Shown here piece by piece: positions 23,201-38,200 of a stretch of 64,000 nucleotides of DNA (position 1 is its first letter; each line of letters opens with the position of its first letter). The stretch comes from Pectinophora gossypiella. Taxonomy: Eukaryota > Arthropoda > Insecta > Lepidoptera > Gelechiidae. The stretch spans positions 6,020,624 through 6,084,623 of the forward strand of contig NC_065431.1 in NCBI RefSeq assembly GCF_024362695.1, written 5' to 3'. The position numbers were made by a program, and so were the translations under genes. The notes below the pieces were generated by a model. That model was given only the letters and a program-made list of their open reading frames with translations. It was not told where the DNA came from and ran no database searches.

Positions 23201-26200
23201 TAAGTCTGTTCTTTAGTTTTCAATATCCAATTTAGGATTTTGACATTAAGTGCATCTGAATTATTTTGTCACTAATGACATATTACGATAAACTTTATTC
23301 ATCATTACTCGACTAAAGAGATTCTATTTAAAGAAATTAACTTTTCAGCCTACGTCCCTCAAACACAAAATAGATGGCGCTGTAAGTACAGATTTTTCTT
23401 CGTTTAACCTTTTGTGGATAACAGACAATGGTGCTAATTCCTGTAAATACCATCTAATTTTATTTTAAGTTATATCTGTCATTTTCTTATCCACCGAAAA
23501 GGAAAGGGACGGGTAATCGACAAGCATAAAATTTATGGAACACACGTCAATTTTAAGCACAAATCTAAACCAACCGTCTAAAAATTTTACATCCGTCAAT
23601 AACCCGACACAGTTAAGTACACAGCACGTCAAACGGATTGCATACCAGCGACATACCTTTTTGATTCGCCCGGGTTATTCATTCATTTACTCATTCTTCC
23701 TAAAATTAAGAGCTGTGAATCATCCGTCCCTTTCCTTTTCGACGGATATGAAAATGACGGATATAACTTAAAATAAAATTAGGCGGTGTCTGCAGGGATC
23801 GGGGCCATTATGCATCTTTTATCATTGTTTTTGGGTATAAATGATGACCCTTTTTATTACACCCAGGCACAATTATTACATCTTCCACCCATTATTATTC
23901 TGATCAAACCGCGGCGCGGGTTTACACAAGTCTGCTCATAATGACAACGTACTTTTATATCTGCATAACCTATCTAGGGTAACCTTTAAGTAGCTTAAGT
24001 TGGTTTGTTAAATACTTTATTATATGTTCTGTTTTATAAGCTGTTGGTTATCTAAATAAAATAAATAAAAAACTTAAAAAAATAAAGAGACGCAATAAAA
24101 GTAGCTACAATTCTATACATAATGTGATCCAAATATCAAGCAACAATTATTTTTATATATGCTTCTGCCTTCTGGTCTGCGATTGTTGAAGTTAAGCAAC
24201 TTTCGCAAAGGCCGGTCATAGGATGGGTGACCACAAAAAGAAAAATTTTCATTTCGAGCTCCTCCGTGCTTCGGAAAGCACGTTAAGCCGTTGGTCCCGG
24301 CTGCATTAGCAGTCGTTAAAAACCACCAATCCGCACCCGATCTCCCTACCCATCCATAGGGAAGGCCCGTGCCCCAGCAGTGGGGACGTTAATGGGCTGG
24401 TGATGATGATGAGGCTATGAACACCTCCAGTTCCTTTTTAAATCAGGTAATAAAATGTTACTTTTGTGGGATATATTCGTAATCAGAAGCGTATTTTGAA
24501 AAATCATTATAGTCATCATGAAAAATTATTTTAATATTCAAAAAATAATAATACACACAGTAGACTTACTAAAATTGATCTGATGACGCACACATAAGTG
24601 TGTATAAAGGATAGAATAATTAGCAACTATTAACATTATTAAACCTTAATACGCTCAAGACATAAGACTCGCGCTCTTTCGAGACTCAAGTTCTATTTTA
24701 GTGCTCGAAAGACTGAAACTCGGTTCGACACTGAGTCGTGTAAAATTGAGCCGAGTCTAAGAATTAGGACTTAAAAGACTCGAGTTCTTAACATCTCTAG
24801 ATCCGAGCGGGGAGCGCGGAATGTGTTAAAAGGTCCCAGATGCTCCTCACCTTTATACTTGGCGTCTTCTCGGTCGCGCTCGTCGGCCGCCTTCTGCGCG
24901 TCCAGACAAGTGGTGCTCCCGGGCGGGTGCTTGCGATCCTTCTCTTCAGCACGCCGCTTCTGGCCGTCCAGGCCGACCTGGTCACATGGATATATCGCCG
25001 TAAGTTGGAAGAAACATAACATAAGCTCGCAACTATACAAGGTGTTAGTGACATCGTAACGAATACTGAGGGAGATGGTCTGACCATGATTCTGAGTTGA
25101 TATCAAGTGGAATTTTCCGGCGCGAAAGTATGGAACTGAAATTGATTTAAAAAATAAAAACATTAAAGTTTTCATGAAATTTCCGACCGGAATTTCCACT
25201 TGATATCAACTCAGAATCATGGTCTGAATCATCCACCTCAGTATTCGTTACGACGTCACTAACACCTTTATACGAGGTCTATGGGAAAATGCGAATAAAT
25301 TATGTTTGCGTTGTTCAATGGTCAAGTCGAATCTTTGGAGTTGAATTGGAGTGGAGATTCCACTCCAATCTCATCAGGCATCCCGTGATCATGGCACTTG
25401 CAACAGTGTCGAAATATCGGGAGTCTCATATCCCTATTTTAAACGCGGTATTAAAACAACGAGGTTCGTGTGACAGCGATTTATCAACAATACATTCACA
25501 ATAAATAATATCTGCAGATTACAGTTTCAGATTAATTAGGATTAGTAACAGTATTAACGTTCAACAGACAAACATGTTAACCGGAAAGTAGAAAGAGAAC
25601 AGGATGACACATGTCAATCGAATCACAGAGTGAATAGACAAAATGTTGCCATATAGAATAAGTGTTTATGAGAATAGTTACATCTAATTCAATAGTAAGA
25701 ACCCGTTATTATTTGTTTTAATTATAGTAAACCATATTGTATCATTGTTGGTTGACCCAAATAAATTTAAAAAACAATACCTTGCTGGTAGCAGGCACGG
25801 CCTTAGTCCCGGGCGGCACGGTTAGCAGCGGCGGATCGTTCTTCATCTTCTTAATGGGGTGGACAGTGAGTGACATCGCGTATATAACGAACTCGTGCTT
25901 CGGGCGCTCCACAACCGGAATGTTTTGGAGGTAGCTGCAAAATCATACACACATAAATAGCCTATACAGGGTGTTAGTGACATCGTAACGAATAATAAAT
26001 AAATACATACATACATACATAAACTCACGCCCGTAATCCCTGATGGGGTGGGCAGAGCCACAAGTAATCAAGACAACTTGCAGCCACTGTTGATACGATG
26101 TCGTAAGCTGGATATGATGAACCTTATGGTGATAAGGGATCAGCCTATCGCCCATAACATTAGTCCATCATGTTAGAGGACACAATCCCTCTGTCGGTTT

Positions 26201-29200
26201 TTACGACATGCCCGGGAAGACAAGCAGCTGAACGTTAAAAAAAAATAATAAATAAATCTGCTACTTTATTAATAAAAACGATGTAAAAAGAACTTGTTTG
26301 GAATAACCATAAACTTTACATGTCAGTCGTTTGCCATTGTTTGGGCCTCCGTGGTCCATTATTTGAGCGTTGGGCTTACGATCCGAAGGTTCCGGATTCA
26401 AATCCCGGTGGGGACACATCACGAAAATCACTTTGTGATCCCTAGTTTGGTTATAGGACATTACAGGCTGATCACCTAATTGTCCGATAGTAAGACGATC
26501 CGTGTTTCGGAAGGCACGTTAATTTACTTACTGATGTAAGTTAGTAGTCGTTACATGAGCCATGTCAGGGGTCTTTGGCGGCTCAATAGTAACCCCGACA
26601 CCAGGGTTGATGAGGTTGGTATTTCACCTCACAACCCACACGATAAGAAGAAGAATAATTATGACATTTGAAAGTTACTAACGCATAAGCCATCAACTTC
26701 GGTGAAGTGAATGTCAAAACGCAAGCGGCTCCATCATCCTATAAAGCAATTATTAAATTAACAATTATGATAGATAAATTGGAGATATCCTCACAGAAGG
26801 TTCAGTACGATCTGCTCTGAACCAGCATGCATGCGTCATCATCAATTTAAGAGCCACGCTCTTGTCGGTGCAGCATTTTCCATGCTACTTTTTTTAGGGA
26901 AAAATAGGGCAATGGTTTCCCTCTTGCCTTTCGCCCCGCAGTACTCTGTCTGACGCAAGTGTGATGGCGCCCAGAGTACCTAGTCTATTACAAAGCCATA
27001 CTAGGACTCCTGTCCTCCGCCTCTTAATAGTACTGGGAGTTACTGCTGCCCTCTGTCAGGTTCCAGGTTACAGTCCCTGTGACTCGCCTCTTCCGTCCTG
27101 CATTACCGTACCGATGGCTCTCATCTCCGCCTCTGCAACCGTTGAGGTCTTCACCCGTATCCCTGAGCAAGGCTAATGAGCATGCATGCATGAAACAATT
27201 ATTATTGATGAACGTGGAGGAAGCAAGAGAAGTGTGTCAGGATCGAAGCAAATGAAATAGCTTAGTTTACTTTTTACTAAACGTCAAAACACAATATTAC
27301 TACTTAAAGAATAGGCCAGTTTCCAACTAGTCAAATCAGTTACTTTTTACTAAACGTCAAAACACGAAATTACTATAGCCCTGAGCCAAGGTTCGCGCCT
27401 AACTGGGCTCCCTCAGGCCTGTTTTCTTAAACGTTGTACCGGGTGAGAGCCTTCAGCGCTCCCCATTTGTCCGGCCAAGTAGTTAATGCCATCTGCGGCA
27501 AGTCTACAATAAGTCACGTCAAAAAAAAGATTGGCACAGCCATCATACCATGGCGTCTATCCGGAGGCCGGTGGGGCCGCAGGCGTGGGGCTCCATCATG
27601 TAGTAAGAGGGTGCTCCGATGACGCGCCAGACCGCCACCGCGTGTGGCACCGACCAAAGGATGCCATGCGTGTGACGCTCGAAGAAGCGCTCCAGCGCAG
27701 CCCTGGATTGGAAGACAGGTAACAATGATTCTTCCTAAGGGGGCGAATACGGGATGGAAAATGGTCGCGGGCGGAAAGTTAGTTACCAACATAATTTACA
27801 CTATATTAGGTAGGTCATATGAACGAACAACTGTGTGTATTAAATTATACATACATACATAAACTGACACCTGTACTCCCTAATGGGGGGGGATATGTCC
27901 CCAGGAATCGAACCCGGGACCTCCGGATCGTGAGCGCAACACTCAACCACTGGACCACAGAGGTTGTTTAGCTACACGATAGAGAAGGGTTTCCCTCACC
28001 TAACAGTCATCTCTGATGGCTCCTTCTGTTCTAATCTGCCGCTGAACGCATGCTCTAACTCATAACGCACGTAGTTAGAACCAAGCACGAATCTCTTCAA
28101 CACCTGGAAAGTATCAATTTAGTGGGCAAAACATGCGTAAACGTAAACAGCCTATAGAGTGTTAGTGACATCGTAACGATAACTGAGGACTGATTCAGGC
28201 CATGATTCTGAGTTGATATCAAGTGGAATTTTCCGTCGCAAAAGTATAGACCTGAAAATAGTTTAAGAAACATTAAAATGTCCGTGAATTTTCCGACAGG
28301 AAATTCCACTTGATATTAACTTAGAATCATGGCCTGAATCATCCCCGTCAGTATTTGTTAAGTTGTCACTAACACCCATACGTACTACCTGTACATACAT
28401 TGCTGTATCGCATACATCGCTGTTATGCAACGTTATGTTATGTGATGCTATGTTATGCTACGTTATGTTGTGTTACGCTATGTTATGGTATGCTACGTTA
28501 TGCTGTGTTATGCTATGTTATGGTATGCTACGTTATGCTGTCTTCTTCTTCTTATCGTGTGGGTCGTGAGGTAGAATACCAACCTCATCAACCCTGCTGT
28601 CAGGGTTATAATTGAGCCGCCAAAGGCCCCTGACATGGCTCATGTAACGATTACTCACTTACATCAGTAAATAGTAACCGGGACCAACGGCTTAACGTGC
28701 CTACCGAAGCACGGATCATCTTACTTTCGGACAATCAGGTGATCAGCCTGTAATGTCCTAACCAAACTAGGGATCACAAAGTGATTTTTGTGATATGCCC
28801 CTACCGGGATTCGAACCCGGGGCCTCCGGATCGTTATGCTGTGTTATGCTATGTTATGGTATGCTACGTTATGCTGTGTTATGCTATGCTATGTTATGCG
28901 GTGTCATGTTACCTGAAGAGGAAGCAGCACGTCTTCTCCTGGACGGAACTCGTAACCCAGTGCAGCCAATGACGCAGTGAACAACTTGCAGCCAATACCA
29001 AGTATTTCGTCCACCTGTAGGTATAAAGTGAAATATACTTGACACCAGGGTTGGTGACCTTGCATCATGCATGAGGTCACTTGTAGCAGACCATGGAAGT
29101 CCACAGGAACATCGGAGGGTAAAAATGATGTATGGGTGGTGGGATGTCACATTTAGTATGGGAAAACTTCCAGATCTACGAAAACTGCTCCGCATCAGGG

Positions 29201-32200
29201 AAACACCCTATGGTCTGGCGAAACAATCAAACCTAGATATTTTTTTTTCTTATAACGCCTTTAAACATTAGCCAAATTTTATCGCCCGTGAAAAAGAACA
29301 AAATGGCGGAAAAACAAGATGGCCGCCATACAAAGTATTCTATATTTTGCTCAACTGTTAGAAGTAGGTCTTTGGGTAATTTTCGAATAAATGTTATTCG
29401 GGTTGATATAGGAACGTAACCCAACATACGCGAAGCTGTTTCTGTAGCAATCGCACCATCTAGTATTAGAGGAGTTCAGAAATGGAATAAAGTTATTTTA
29501 CTCGAACTCAATTCGAGATATACTCCACACTCACAGAGTATTTAAAAAATCAGCCAGTAACGGTTACACTGACTGTTTTATCCAGTCACCTCTAGCGCCA
29601 CCTATATTCCGTCAGTAGTATTACCACTGCGTTCTCAATGCCATCTATTCGTCTTCTACGTAGTTCCATCGCCAACCACTAGATGGCGCTGTTATTTTAG
29701 ATTGTTTCTTATACTACTTTATACGTACAGTTTTCCTGGTCCAGAGATGCGGACGGCGCACGTGAGACATGCACGCGGCAACGATCGCGCTCGCCGACGA
29801 CTGCAGTAGAGCATCCCTGATGAACCTGGGATACAGCATAACCATAACATAAGCATACGAGAGCCTCCGTGGTCCACTGGTTGAGCATTGTGCTCACAAT
29901 CCGGAGTTCCCGGGTTTGGATCCCGATGAGGACAAATTGCTTTGTGACATGTGACCCCTAGTTTGGTTAGGACAATACAGGCTGATCACCAGATTGTCCA
30001 AAAGTAAGATGATTGTGAAGCCGTTGGTCTCGGTAATTACTTACTGATGTAAGTACGTAGTCGTTACATGAGTCATGTCTGTGGCCTTTGGTGAGTCAAT
30101 CATAACCCTGACATCAGGGTTGATGAAGCTGGTAATCTGCCTCACAACCCTCACAATAGAGAAAGAAGACGACTATATCCCAATTGGGCAAGTCACAGGT
30201 ACATCCATCACAAGATGAACTAAGTACCCACACCTCCCCGAGTTTTCTGTTAGACCAACGTGATAGGTGGTGAGCCGCATTACCGTATATCATGGTCCAG
30301 CCAACTGTGTTATAGCCATAACTAAGAAACGGGCTCCAACATCACAAACCCCACCACACTCGCTATGACAAGTGATAACCGATTTGAAAGACGCATCCAA
30401 AGACAAGCCACGAGCAAGTGAAAACGCCTCAGATGACTCGAAAGACGCCTCGACTTAGTCTGCTTCGACTAAAGACGCCTCGATGAAAGACGCTTCGACG
30501 AAAGACACCTGGATGAATGATGCTTCGACGAAAGACTTCTTGGTGAGAGATGCCGAGACGCTTCGACGAAAGACGCCTCGATGAAAGACGCCTCGACGAA
30601 AGACGTCTTTAAACTCTTTAACGATGCTTCGAAAGACCTCTCAAGAAAAGACGCCCTGAAATACTTCTCTAAAGACATATTACGCTTTTGAAGAGGTCAG
30701 AGACGTAAACAATACCAACTTGTTGAGGTCCGCAGGGCGGCTGCCGCGCAGGATGGTGCGCCCCCTAGCCGTCTCCACGTAAGCAGTCAGCACCTTCCAC
30801 TCGTAGCCCTCGTCGGGCACCGCGCCCTGCGGCGACACCGGGCTGGGCGTCTTCGCGAACTCCCAGAAGACTTTCACAGCTGATATCGAATACCTGGTGG
30901 AAAGGCAGAAGTTTAAACAACATAACATAATACGTAACATACTTGAGCTCACGACGAGTGATGTGCTGTAAAAAAGTAAGTAGTAAAAAGGCCCAAAAGA
31001 CAAGTAAGATCTGGGGGATTAAAATGGTCACATCGAAGCAATTCAACTAGGAAAGCAATATTGCTATTAGACAGTTGTTTGCATTGCGCACTTACTTTTT
31101 TATGGGCATACTTATATCAAATTTCAATATTGCTTTTTTAGATTAATTGCTTCGATGTGGCCGTTTTAACCACTCAAAGCACACATAAACGGACAATTTG
31201 AACAAAATATGCAGCCAGTACTGTCCTTAGTATCAATAAAGAGGTTTTACAAGAGGAACATTTAAAAAAAAAAACATTTTATATTTTTTTAAGAACGTCT
31301 TTTCCCCGGCTAGAAGCTGCAGTTGTTTTAGGCGGATGAGACCTTCGTTATGTAAAAAATGTCGATTCAAAGTGTATCTATGTTACCTACTGAATAAAGA
31401 TATTTTTGAATTTTAATGGTGGTCAAGTGAATAAGCAACTATCATGCTTAAATAAGGAGGGGCTTCTAAACGCAGTTTGACGAGTTTGACCAACTTGTTA
31501 GTTCCCGGGCGCGCCAGCTCATCAATATTATGCTTGAATGTCTCAGCTAGCTCGTCCAGGGTGGAGAACAGCACCAGGCCAGCTGCTCCACCGGGGGATA
31601 TCTTCCCGGTGGGGCCGATGCTGTGGGGGTCCCAGTAGCAGAAAGCCTTGTCGTCAGCCGCCTTCCACACCCCAACGCAGTAGTCCTTCGCGCAGATCAC
31701 GCCATGTTTGTGCTGGTGAAGGCAAGTGAAAGAACATAGCATAACGTACATAAACTGCTGGGTACAGGCCTCCCCTCAATCAACCGGAGGGGGTATGGAC
31801 CGTACTTCACCACGCTCCTCCACTGCGGGTTACTGGGGGTATTTGGGCTAGTAGGCCAGGATCAACTAACGAAGCCTTCCGAAGCACGGAATCGTCTTAA
31901 TTTTTTGGACTATCAGGTTATTCAGCCTGCAATGTCCATGCCAGACAAAGGACAGTCTCACAAAGTGATGCAATCAATGTTTCCATCGGGAATCGAACCT
32001 GGACTTCCACATCGTGAGCCCAACGCTCTAACTACTAGACCAAGGAGCAAGCTCACGACTATATTATCCAAGTGAGGGACTTTATATATTGCGTGATATT
32101 TGGATCAGATTTGTACAGAATTATGTTATTATTACCTATATTGCTACTCTTTATTTTGATCAGAAGATTAATGGGTGGAAGATGTGTTGTACCTAGGTGT

Positions 32201-35200
32201 AATAACAATGGTCATCATTTTATTTAATACCCAATAACACAAACATTTTTTTTTTTTAAAGAACGTCTACGGCCCTGTGCCGAGGTTTTTCTTGCAGCTT
32301 CTTTTCCCCGGCTATACAGGTTGTGAGAAGCTGCAGTAGTTTTAGGCGGATGAGACGTTCGTCATGTAAAATTGACGATTCAAAGTGTAACTATGTTACC
32401 TATTGAATAAAGATATTTTTGAATTTTGAATTTGAATTAAAAAATGCATATGTCTGAAATCCATAAAATTAGAAGGATAAACGAAGGCAGCGTTATGCAG
32501 CGCCATCTATATTAATACTTTTATTAGGGAATGTGGCATGGAAAGTGCCTTGGATCCGTAATTTCCAGATCGTGTGCGGTGAAGCCAACTAGTTGACCAG
32601 CTAGTTCCGTCCACATGCAACAGATGGCGCCACCATTCATAAATAAAATAATAATGCAGACGCGCTATCGAAGTTTACGCAGCGTGACGCATATATACAA
32701 CTTCCAAACATAACACCGTTGGATCGTCGATCCCTAGTCACACTACCAACTTGTGGCTTAGTTCGGTACCATAAAAATATCCTTTAGCAGTACACCCTCG
32801 CTACCAAACGTGAGTCAAAGCTCTTACCATTAATTGTGACAAATAACAGTAAAAAACTTACCCCAGCCTCGAAGAACTTCTTCAACCCTCGTTTGAGGTT
32901 CAGCACGCCACCAGTATCGCCAGCTTTGACATCTCCATTCACCACGTTGCCTTCCACCTCAAGTTTTACCTGACAGCCAAACAAGTGTTATCAAAATCAA
33001 TGCCAGTAAAGCTGGCACCATGGGCTTTCAATACATTATAACCAGTAAATTTGCAGGAGTATTGAAGTTTTTTTTGGCGTGACTTATTGCAGATTTGCCG
33101 CAGATGGCATTAACTACTTGGCCGGACAATGGGGAGCGCTGAAGGCTCTCACCCGGTACAACGTTTAAGACAACAGGCCTGAGGGTACCCAGTTGGGCGC
33201 GAACCTTGGCTCAGGGCTTCGTCTGAGAGGAAAAATATTTGAAAGAATTAATCGACTCTAGTAGGTCGATAGCGATAAGCGTTGATTGAGAGAAATCGTC
33301 GACCACGCCGGCGGGGTCGGTATCGGGGTCCTAAAGTGAGCAGCCAAGTTGAAAGAACGCTTACTCTTGTAAGGGTATGCGTGATTGTATGTATGTATGT
33401 ACTCACATTAAAGTTGGTGACGTGGAACTCCTTCTGCACCTCAGAAGGCACGAGTCTAGGCCGTTGTCGCGCGGAAGGCACCGACATCGTGTATAAACGG
33501 TCGCCATACTTCAAGACACCGTCTATAAGCGACGGCTTCCAATGTACGTAGGGCTCTATGTTGTCAACGACTATGCCCATTACTGCATTCGCTGCGTCCT
33601 GGGGTAATAACCAATCATTTATTTGCAAGAACACAAAAGAGAAGAAAGAATAGAGAAGGAAAGAGAAATGGTATTGGTATACGCGGTCCGTTTCCCTCAA
33701 CTCCACGTCTGAGCGCCTATTTTGCGTGACACCAGAAACGACTGGATCACTTCAGCCAGCCTAATTCCCCAGGAAAATCTGACAATCCTCCCATATTGCT
33801 GACCACCTCGGGGACGCACCCCGTCAGGCCAAGGTGCCTGGCCTGGTAGTTGGCGACTCATCCACACTCCAGTAGAACATGTCACGAGTCATCGCATTGG
33901 ATGCCTCATGACGGGTACAGGCGTCGTGGTAGACCGCGACAGATATGGCGTGACGACTTGGACACTGGAGGGACTGGCTGGAGTACGCACTCAACCGCGA
34001 AAAATGGAAAGAGGAAGGGGAAACCTTTGCCCAGCAGTGGGGTCTTGTAGACCAGATTGGATCATAATACCACGTAGTTCATAATACCTGGTTATCCCGG
34101 TTAGGCTTGTCCATGAAGTAGTTCTCATTCTGCGCGACCCTGCCCCTGACGGAGGCGACGGTGCGGCCCATCCTCATGAAATACTTGCCCATCGCGGCGT
34201 CATCCAGGGGCTCCACCAAAGCTTCTTCCTCTGGACGAGAAAGTTTGGTATTAGATGGACCGTTCACGAGGTAGCAGTGGTGGTAGCTGATCCACTGATG
34301 CTGGCTGATGCTGCTGGTGTTGTGTTTCCCGACGCGTAATATGAGTCATCGACGTGAAGTCAGAGGACCCGAGCAGGACAAGGGTGAGAGTGGAGTCAGT
34401 AGTAACCGGGAACAACGTGCCTTCTAAAGCACGGTTCACCTCACTTTCAGACAATCGGGTGATCTGCTAGCAATTTCCTAACCAAACTAGAGATCTTTGT
34501 GATATGTGGGAACCGAGACTCGAACCCGGGACATCAGATTCAGGAGTACAGATGATATGACACCAATGTGAGCTACACCCTTTTTTTTGACGTGACTTAT
34601 TGTAGATTTGCCGGAAATGGCATTATGGCGATGAGGGCTCTGACCTGGTACAAAACTCAGCAGGTCTGAGGAAGTCGAGGAGCGAACCTCAGCCCAGAGC
34701 GTAGTATGACAGGATTATATTTGAAAAGAATCGATCCTAGCAGGTCGATAGCGATAAGCGCTGAATGAGGGAAACCGTCGACCACGCCGCCGGGTATCGG
34801 GGTATTCTCACCGGCAGCGACATCTTCGCCCTCCTCAGCGTCTCCCTTGGCGCCAGGCTTCTTCTCCTTCAGCAGGGAGGTCAGTTCGTTGGTCACCGTA
34901 ACTGGGTACAACCAGTACGGCGCAATCATCTGTTTGTTGTCCAAACCGCCCTTCTCCACTGAAAATCAGAAATAATCATTTGTTAGATTTAACGAGCTCC
35001 TCCGAGCTTCGGAAGGCACGTTAAGCCGTTGGTGCCGGCTGCATTAGCAGTCGTTAATAACCACCAATCCGCACTGGGCCTGCGTGGTAGTTTAAGGCCC
35101 GATATCCCTATCCATCCATAGGGAAGGCCCGTGCCCCAGCAGTGGGGACGTTAATGGGCTGGTGATGATAGGTGATGATAGATTAAACAAAAGAGTCGCA

Positions 35201-38200
35201 GTGGTGGCCCAGTTGGAAGAACGCTTCATTCTCAATGTGAGGTCGCATTCATTTGTTTTCAAATCCATGTTTGAATCGTAAATGAATCGTAAATGATCAC
35301 ATGGCTCAGTGGTGAAGGAAAACATCGTGAGGAAACCCACGTACCCGAAAAATGCGTTTCGGAGACCTAACTTGTCTTGAGCTGGTTTTCCCTTCGCGGG
35401 TTGGAAGACAAGCAATCGCTTCTGTAAAATAACATACTTACCTGTCAAATCTTCACCTTAGGTAATCAGACCCTGTGAAGACGGGGTAACGCTAAGAAGA
35501 TAGTTTTTATGATATGTGCCAACCGGGAAACGAACCCAGGGTCTCCAGGGAGACCAATGCTCTTATCTTTCTTTGCTCTTAATGCTCACGAAGGCCGTTT
35601 ACCAGCACGTCAAGAAGGTCACTTACCGAGTTTATCAATAAACTCCCCTGGACTGGCAAACACCATCAGCACAGGACAGGACTCTGGAGGGACGAACTCT
35701 GGTTCCGGCTCCGGTAAGGCTTCACCCTCTGAAAGTAGAAGTATCAATAAGTAGACGTTAAAATCTGATCATCATTTGGAGGAACATGAGGAATTTCCAG
35801 GCTACGTTCGCCAATAATAATATAAATGGCGTTGTACAGCTTTAACGTGATAATTAGGTACTTACTTACCTATTTTCTCATTACTCGGGAACATAATTAT
35901 TCTAAAATACAATGTATCTGATGATCTGGTGTAATGATCTGGTAAAGGTCGCGGGAAGCCGCTGGATGCGGGCAGCGCAGGACCGATCGTCGTGGAGATC
36001 CTTGGGGGAGGCCTATGCCCAGCAGTGGGCGTCATACGGCTGATGATTATGATGACAATGTAATGGCAGAAGCATAAATAAAAATAATTGTTGCTTGATC
36101 ACATTATGTATAGAATTATGTTGCTACATATATATTACTTCTCTTCATTTTGATCAGAATAATAATGGGTGGAAGATGTAATTGTGTCTGGGTGTAATAA
36201 CTAGGGTTATCATGTATACCCAAAAAACAAAGATAAAAGATGCATACGCCTGTTAACCATGAAATTAGATGGTTAAAGGGCGAAAATCTGTACAGCGCCA
36301 TCTGATATTATTTTTGAGGAAAGTCCTTCATTGACCTAATGCGCTAGGATTATTAAGAAAGAAAGATCGAAACATGACGTTTGCCGGATTTGAACCCTCC
36401 TTTCACCCTAAGCACATCGGCGAAATTTCGCCAGTATGTCGATATTCTACAGACTGCACTTCAGGAGGAGCTCGTGTAGATACACGAGCTCATTCCACCA
36501 TTCCCCTTTTATCTTCGGACTTGCAGACGTACGGCCGGGTTCCATCCCTATTTGGTAACCCCCAACTATTCGCACAAAGCGCTTCGCATCGTCCTTCATT
36601 ATGCGCACTGCTAGGGAGTGGAATTCTCTGCCGTCTTCTGTATTTCCGAATGTATATAACCCGGGTGCTTTCAAGGCCAGAGTGAACAGGCACCATCTTA
36701 GGCCTCGTCAATGCCTTCGGGCAAGTCTGAGGCCAAGAACAAACACATCAAAGGTAATAAAAGAGTCTCCGTCCTAGGCGTTTAGCCAAGTTGCAAAAGA
36801 TAATGACTATCGACAGTGACTTTACATCCGTGAAGTGATCTTACCACCACCAGCCTCTTCATCTTCCTCCTCTTCGCCGCCTCCTTCTCCTGTCATCTCA
36901 TCCTTGATGCGCTGGAGACGAAGCTCGTCACCTGTACAATAAATGTTCATCATCACAAATTTAAAAGCCACGCTCTTTTCGGTGTAGCAGTCTCCATGCT
37001 CCTTTTTTGGGAGAAATGGGTAGTGGTTTCCCTCTTGCCTTCCGCCCCGCATTTCTCTGTCTGACGCGAGTGGTTTGGCGCCCAGAGTAGTCTATTTCAA
37101 AGCCGTGCTAGGACTCCTGTCCTCCGCCTCTGAATAGTACTGACAATGTTCTGACTGTTCGTTAGTCACTCGAGAACAGCTGAACCTATTTGGCTAAATT
37201 TACTCTTGAAATATCCGTGGAAGTCCAGGGAAGGTTTAAACGATGAGAAAACATGGAAAAGGGTAATACGAAGTTCGCCAGTTCATGTACTTCTTAATAG
37301 ATAAGCCATGCACAAAGAACTTACCCTTCTTAATCCTCTGCGGTGTCAGCAGCCCCTTATGCAGCGTGGGCGCAGGATCAAACGCCACCACCTTACCACC
37401 AGCTGCCATCCACAATCCCAGCTGGTGGTAGTCTCCCAGCAGCAGAGACACCGTCGTCGGCTTGCTCGTGTCGTACCACATCTTGAAGAGAAGGTCTTTC
37501 ATCTCTGTTGAAGAAGGTAGCTAGGTGAAGACCGTATGACCCGCATGGGTTTGTGTGTGGAGGAAGCAAGAGAAATGTGTCAGGATCGAAACAAATGGAA
37601 TTCCATAGTCTCTGTCTGCTTACCATCATCTCTCTAGCAATATTCCGTTTTCCACAGGGTCTGCTTACCTAACCTGAAGATTTGACAGGTCCGGTTTTCT
37701 ACAGAAGCGACTGCCTGTCTGACCTTTCAACCCGCGAAGGGAAAACTAGACCAATACAAGTTAGGTCACATACCTCCGCAAATGCATTTCTCGGGAGTGT
37801 GGGTTTTCTCACGATGTTGTCCTTCACCGCTGAGCACGTGATAATAATTTATGATACCTATGTATATACCTTACCCCTGTATCCTTTCATATTCTTTATC
37901 AGCTGATGATCCGTGCTTCGAGTGGATCTTTACTGATGTAAGTACGTAGTCGTTACTTGAGTCAGGTCGGGGCATTTGATGGCTCAATAATAGCCTTGAA
38001 ACCAGGGTTGATGAGGTTGGTCATCCACCTCACAACCCACACGATAGAAGATATAAGCCGGATATTATGTAGATCTTACGAGGAATTTAACCCACTGACG
38101 ACTTTTACGGAACTGAGTTAGATAACGAGCTGAGCGCTTTAAACTTCCAAGGTTGAAGCGAATCAGCAAAGGCATTACGTTTCATGGGTTCTTCTTTAGG

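Noticed and set aside
24771..25199. Long minus-strand frame covering exon 44
   Set aside because: Its N-terminal part lies in a palindromic MITE; only 24851-24977 is flanked by splice sites and matches the module series.
26961..27176. 71-codon plus-strand frame starting MMAPRVPSLL
   Set aside because: Lies wholly in a dispersed repeat also present at 36955-37140 and, inverted, at 62830-62945.
28363..28615. Cys/Tyr/Met-rich frames
   Set aside because: Artefacts of the TTATG/CTATG microsatellite.
33282..33551. 89-codon plus-strand frame opposite exon 34
   Set aside because: Shadow of exon 34 fused to a Jockey-like tail; splice-site and module evidence support the minus strand.
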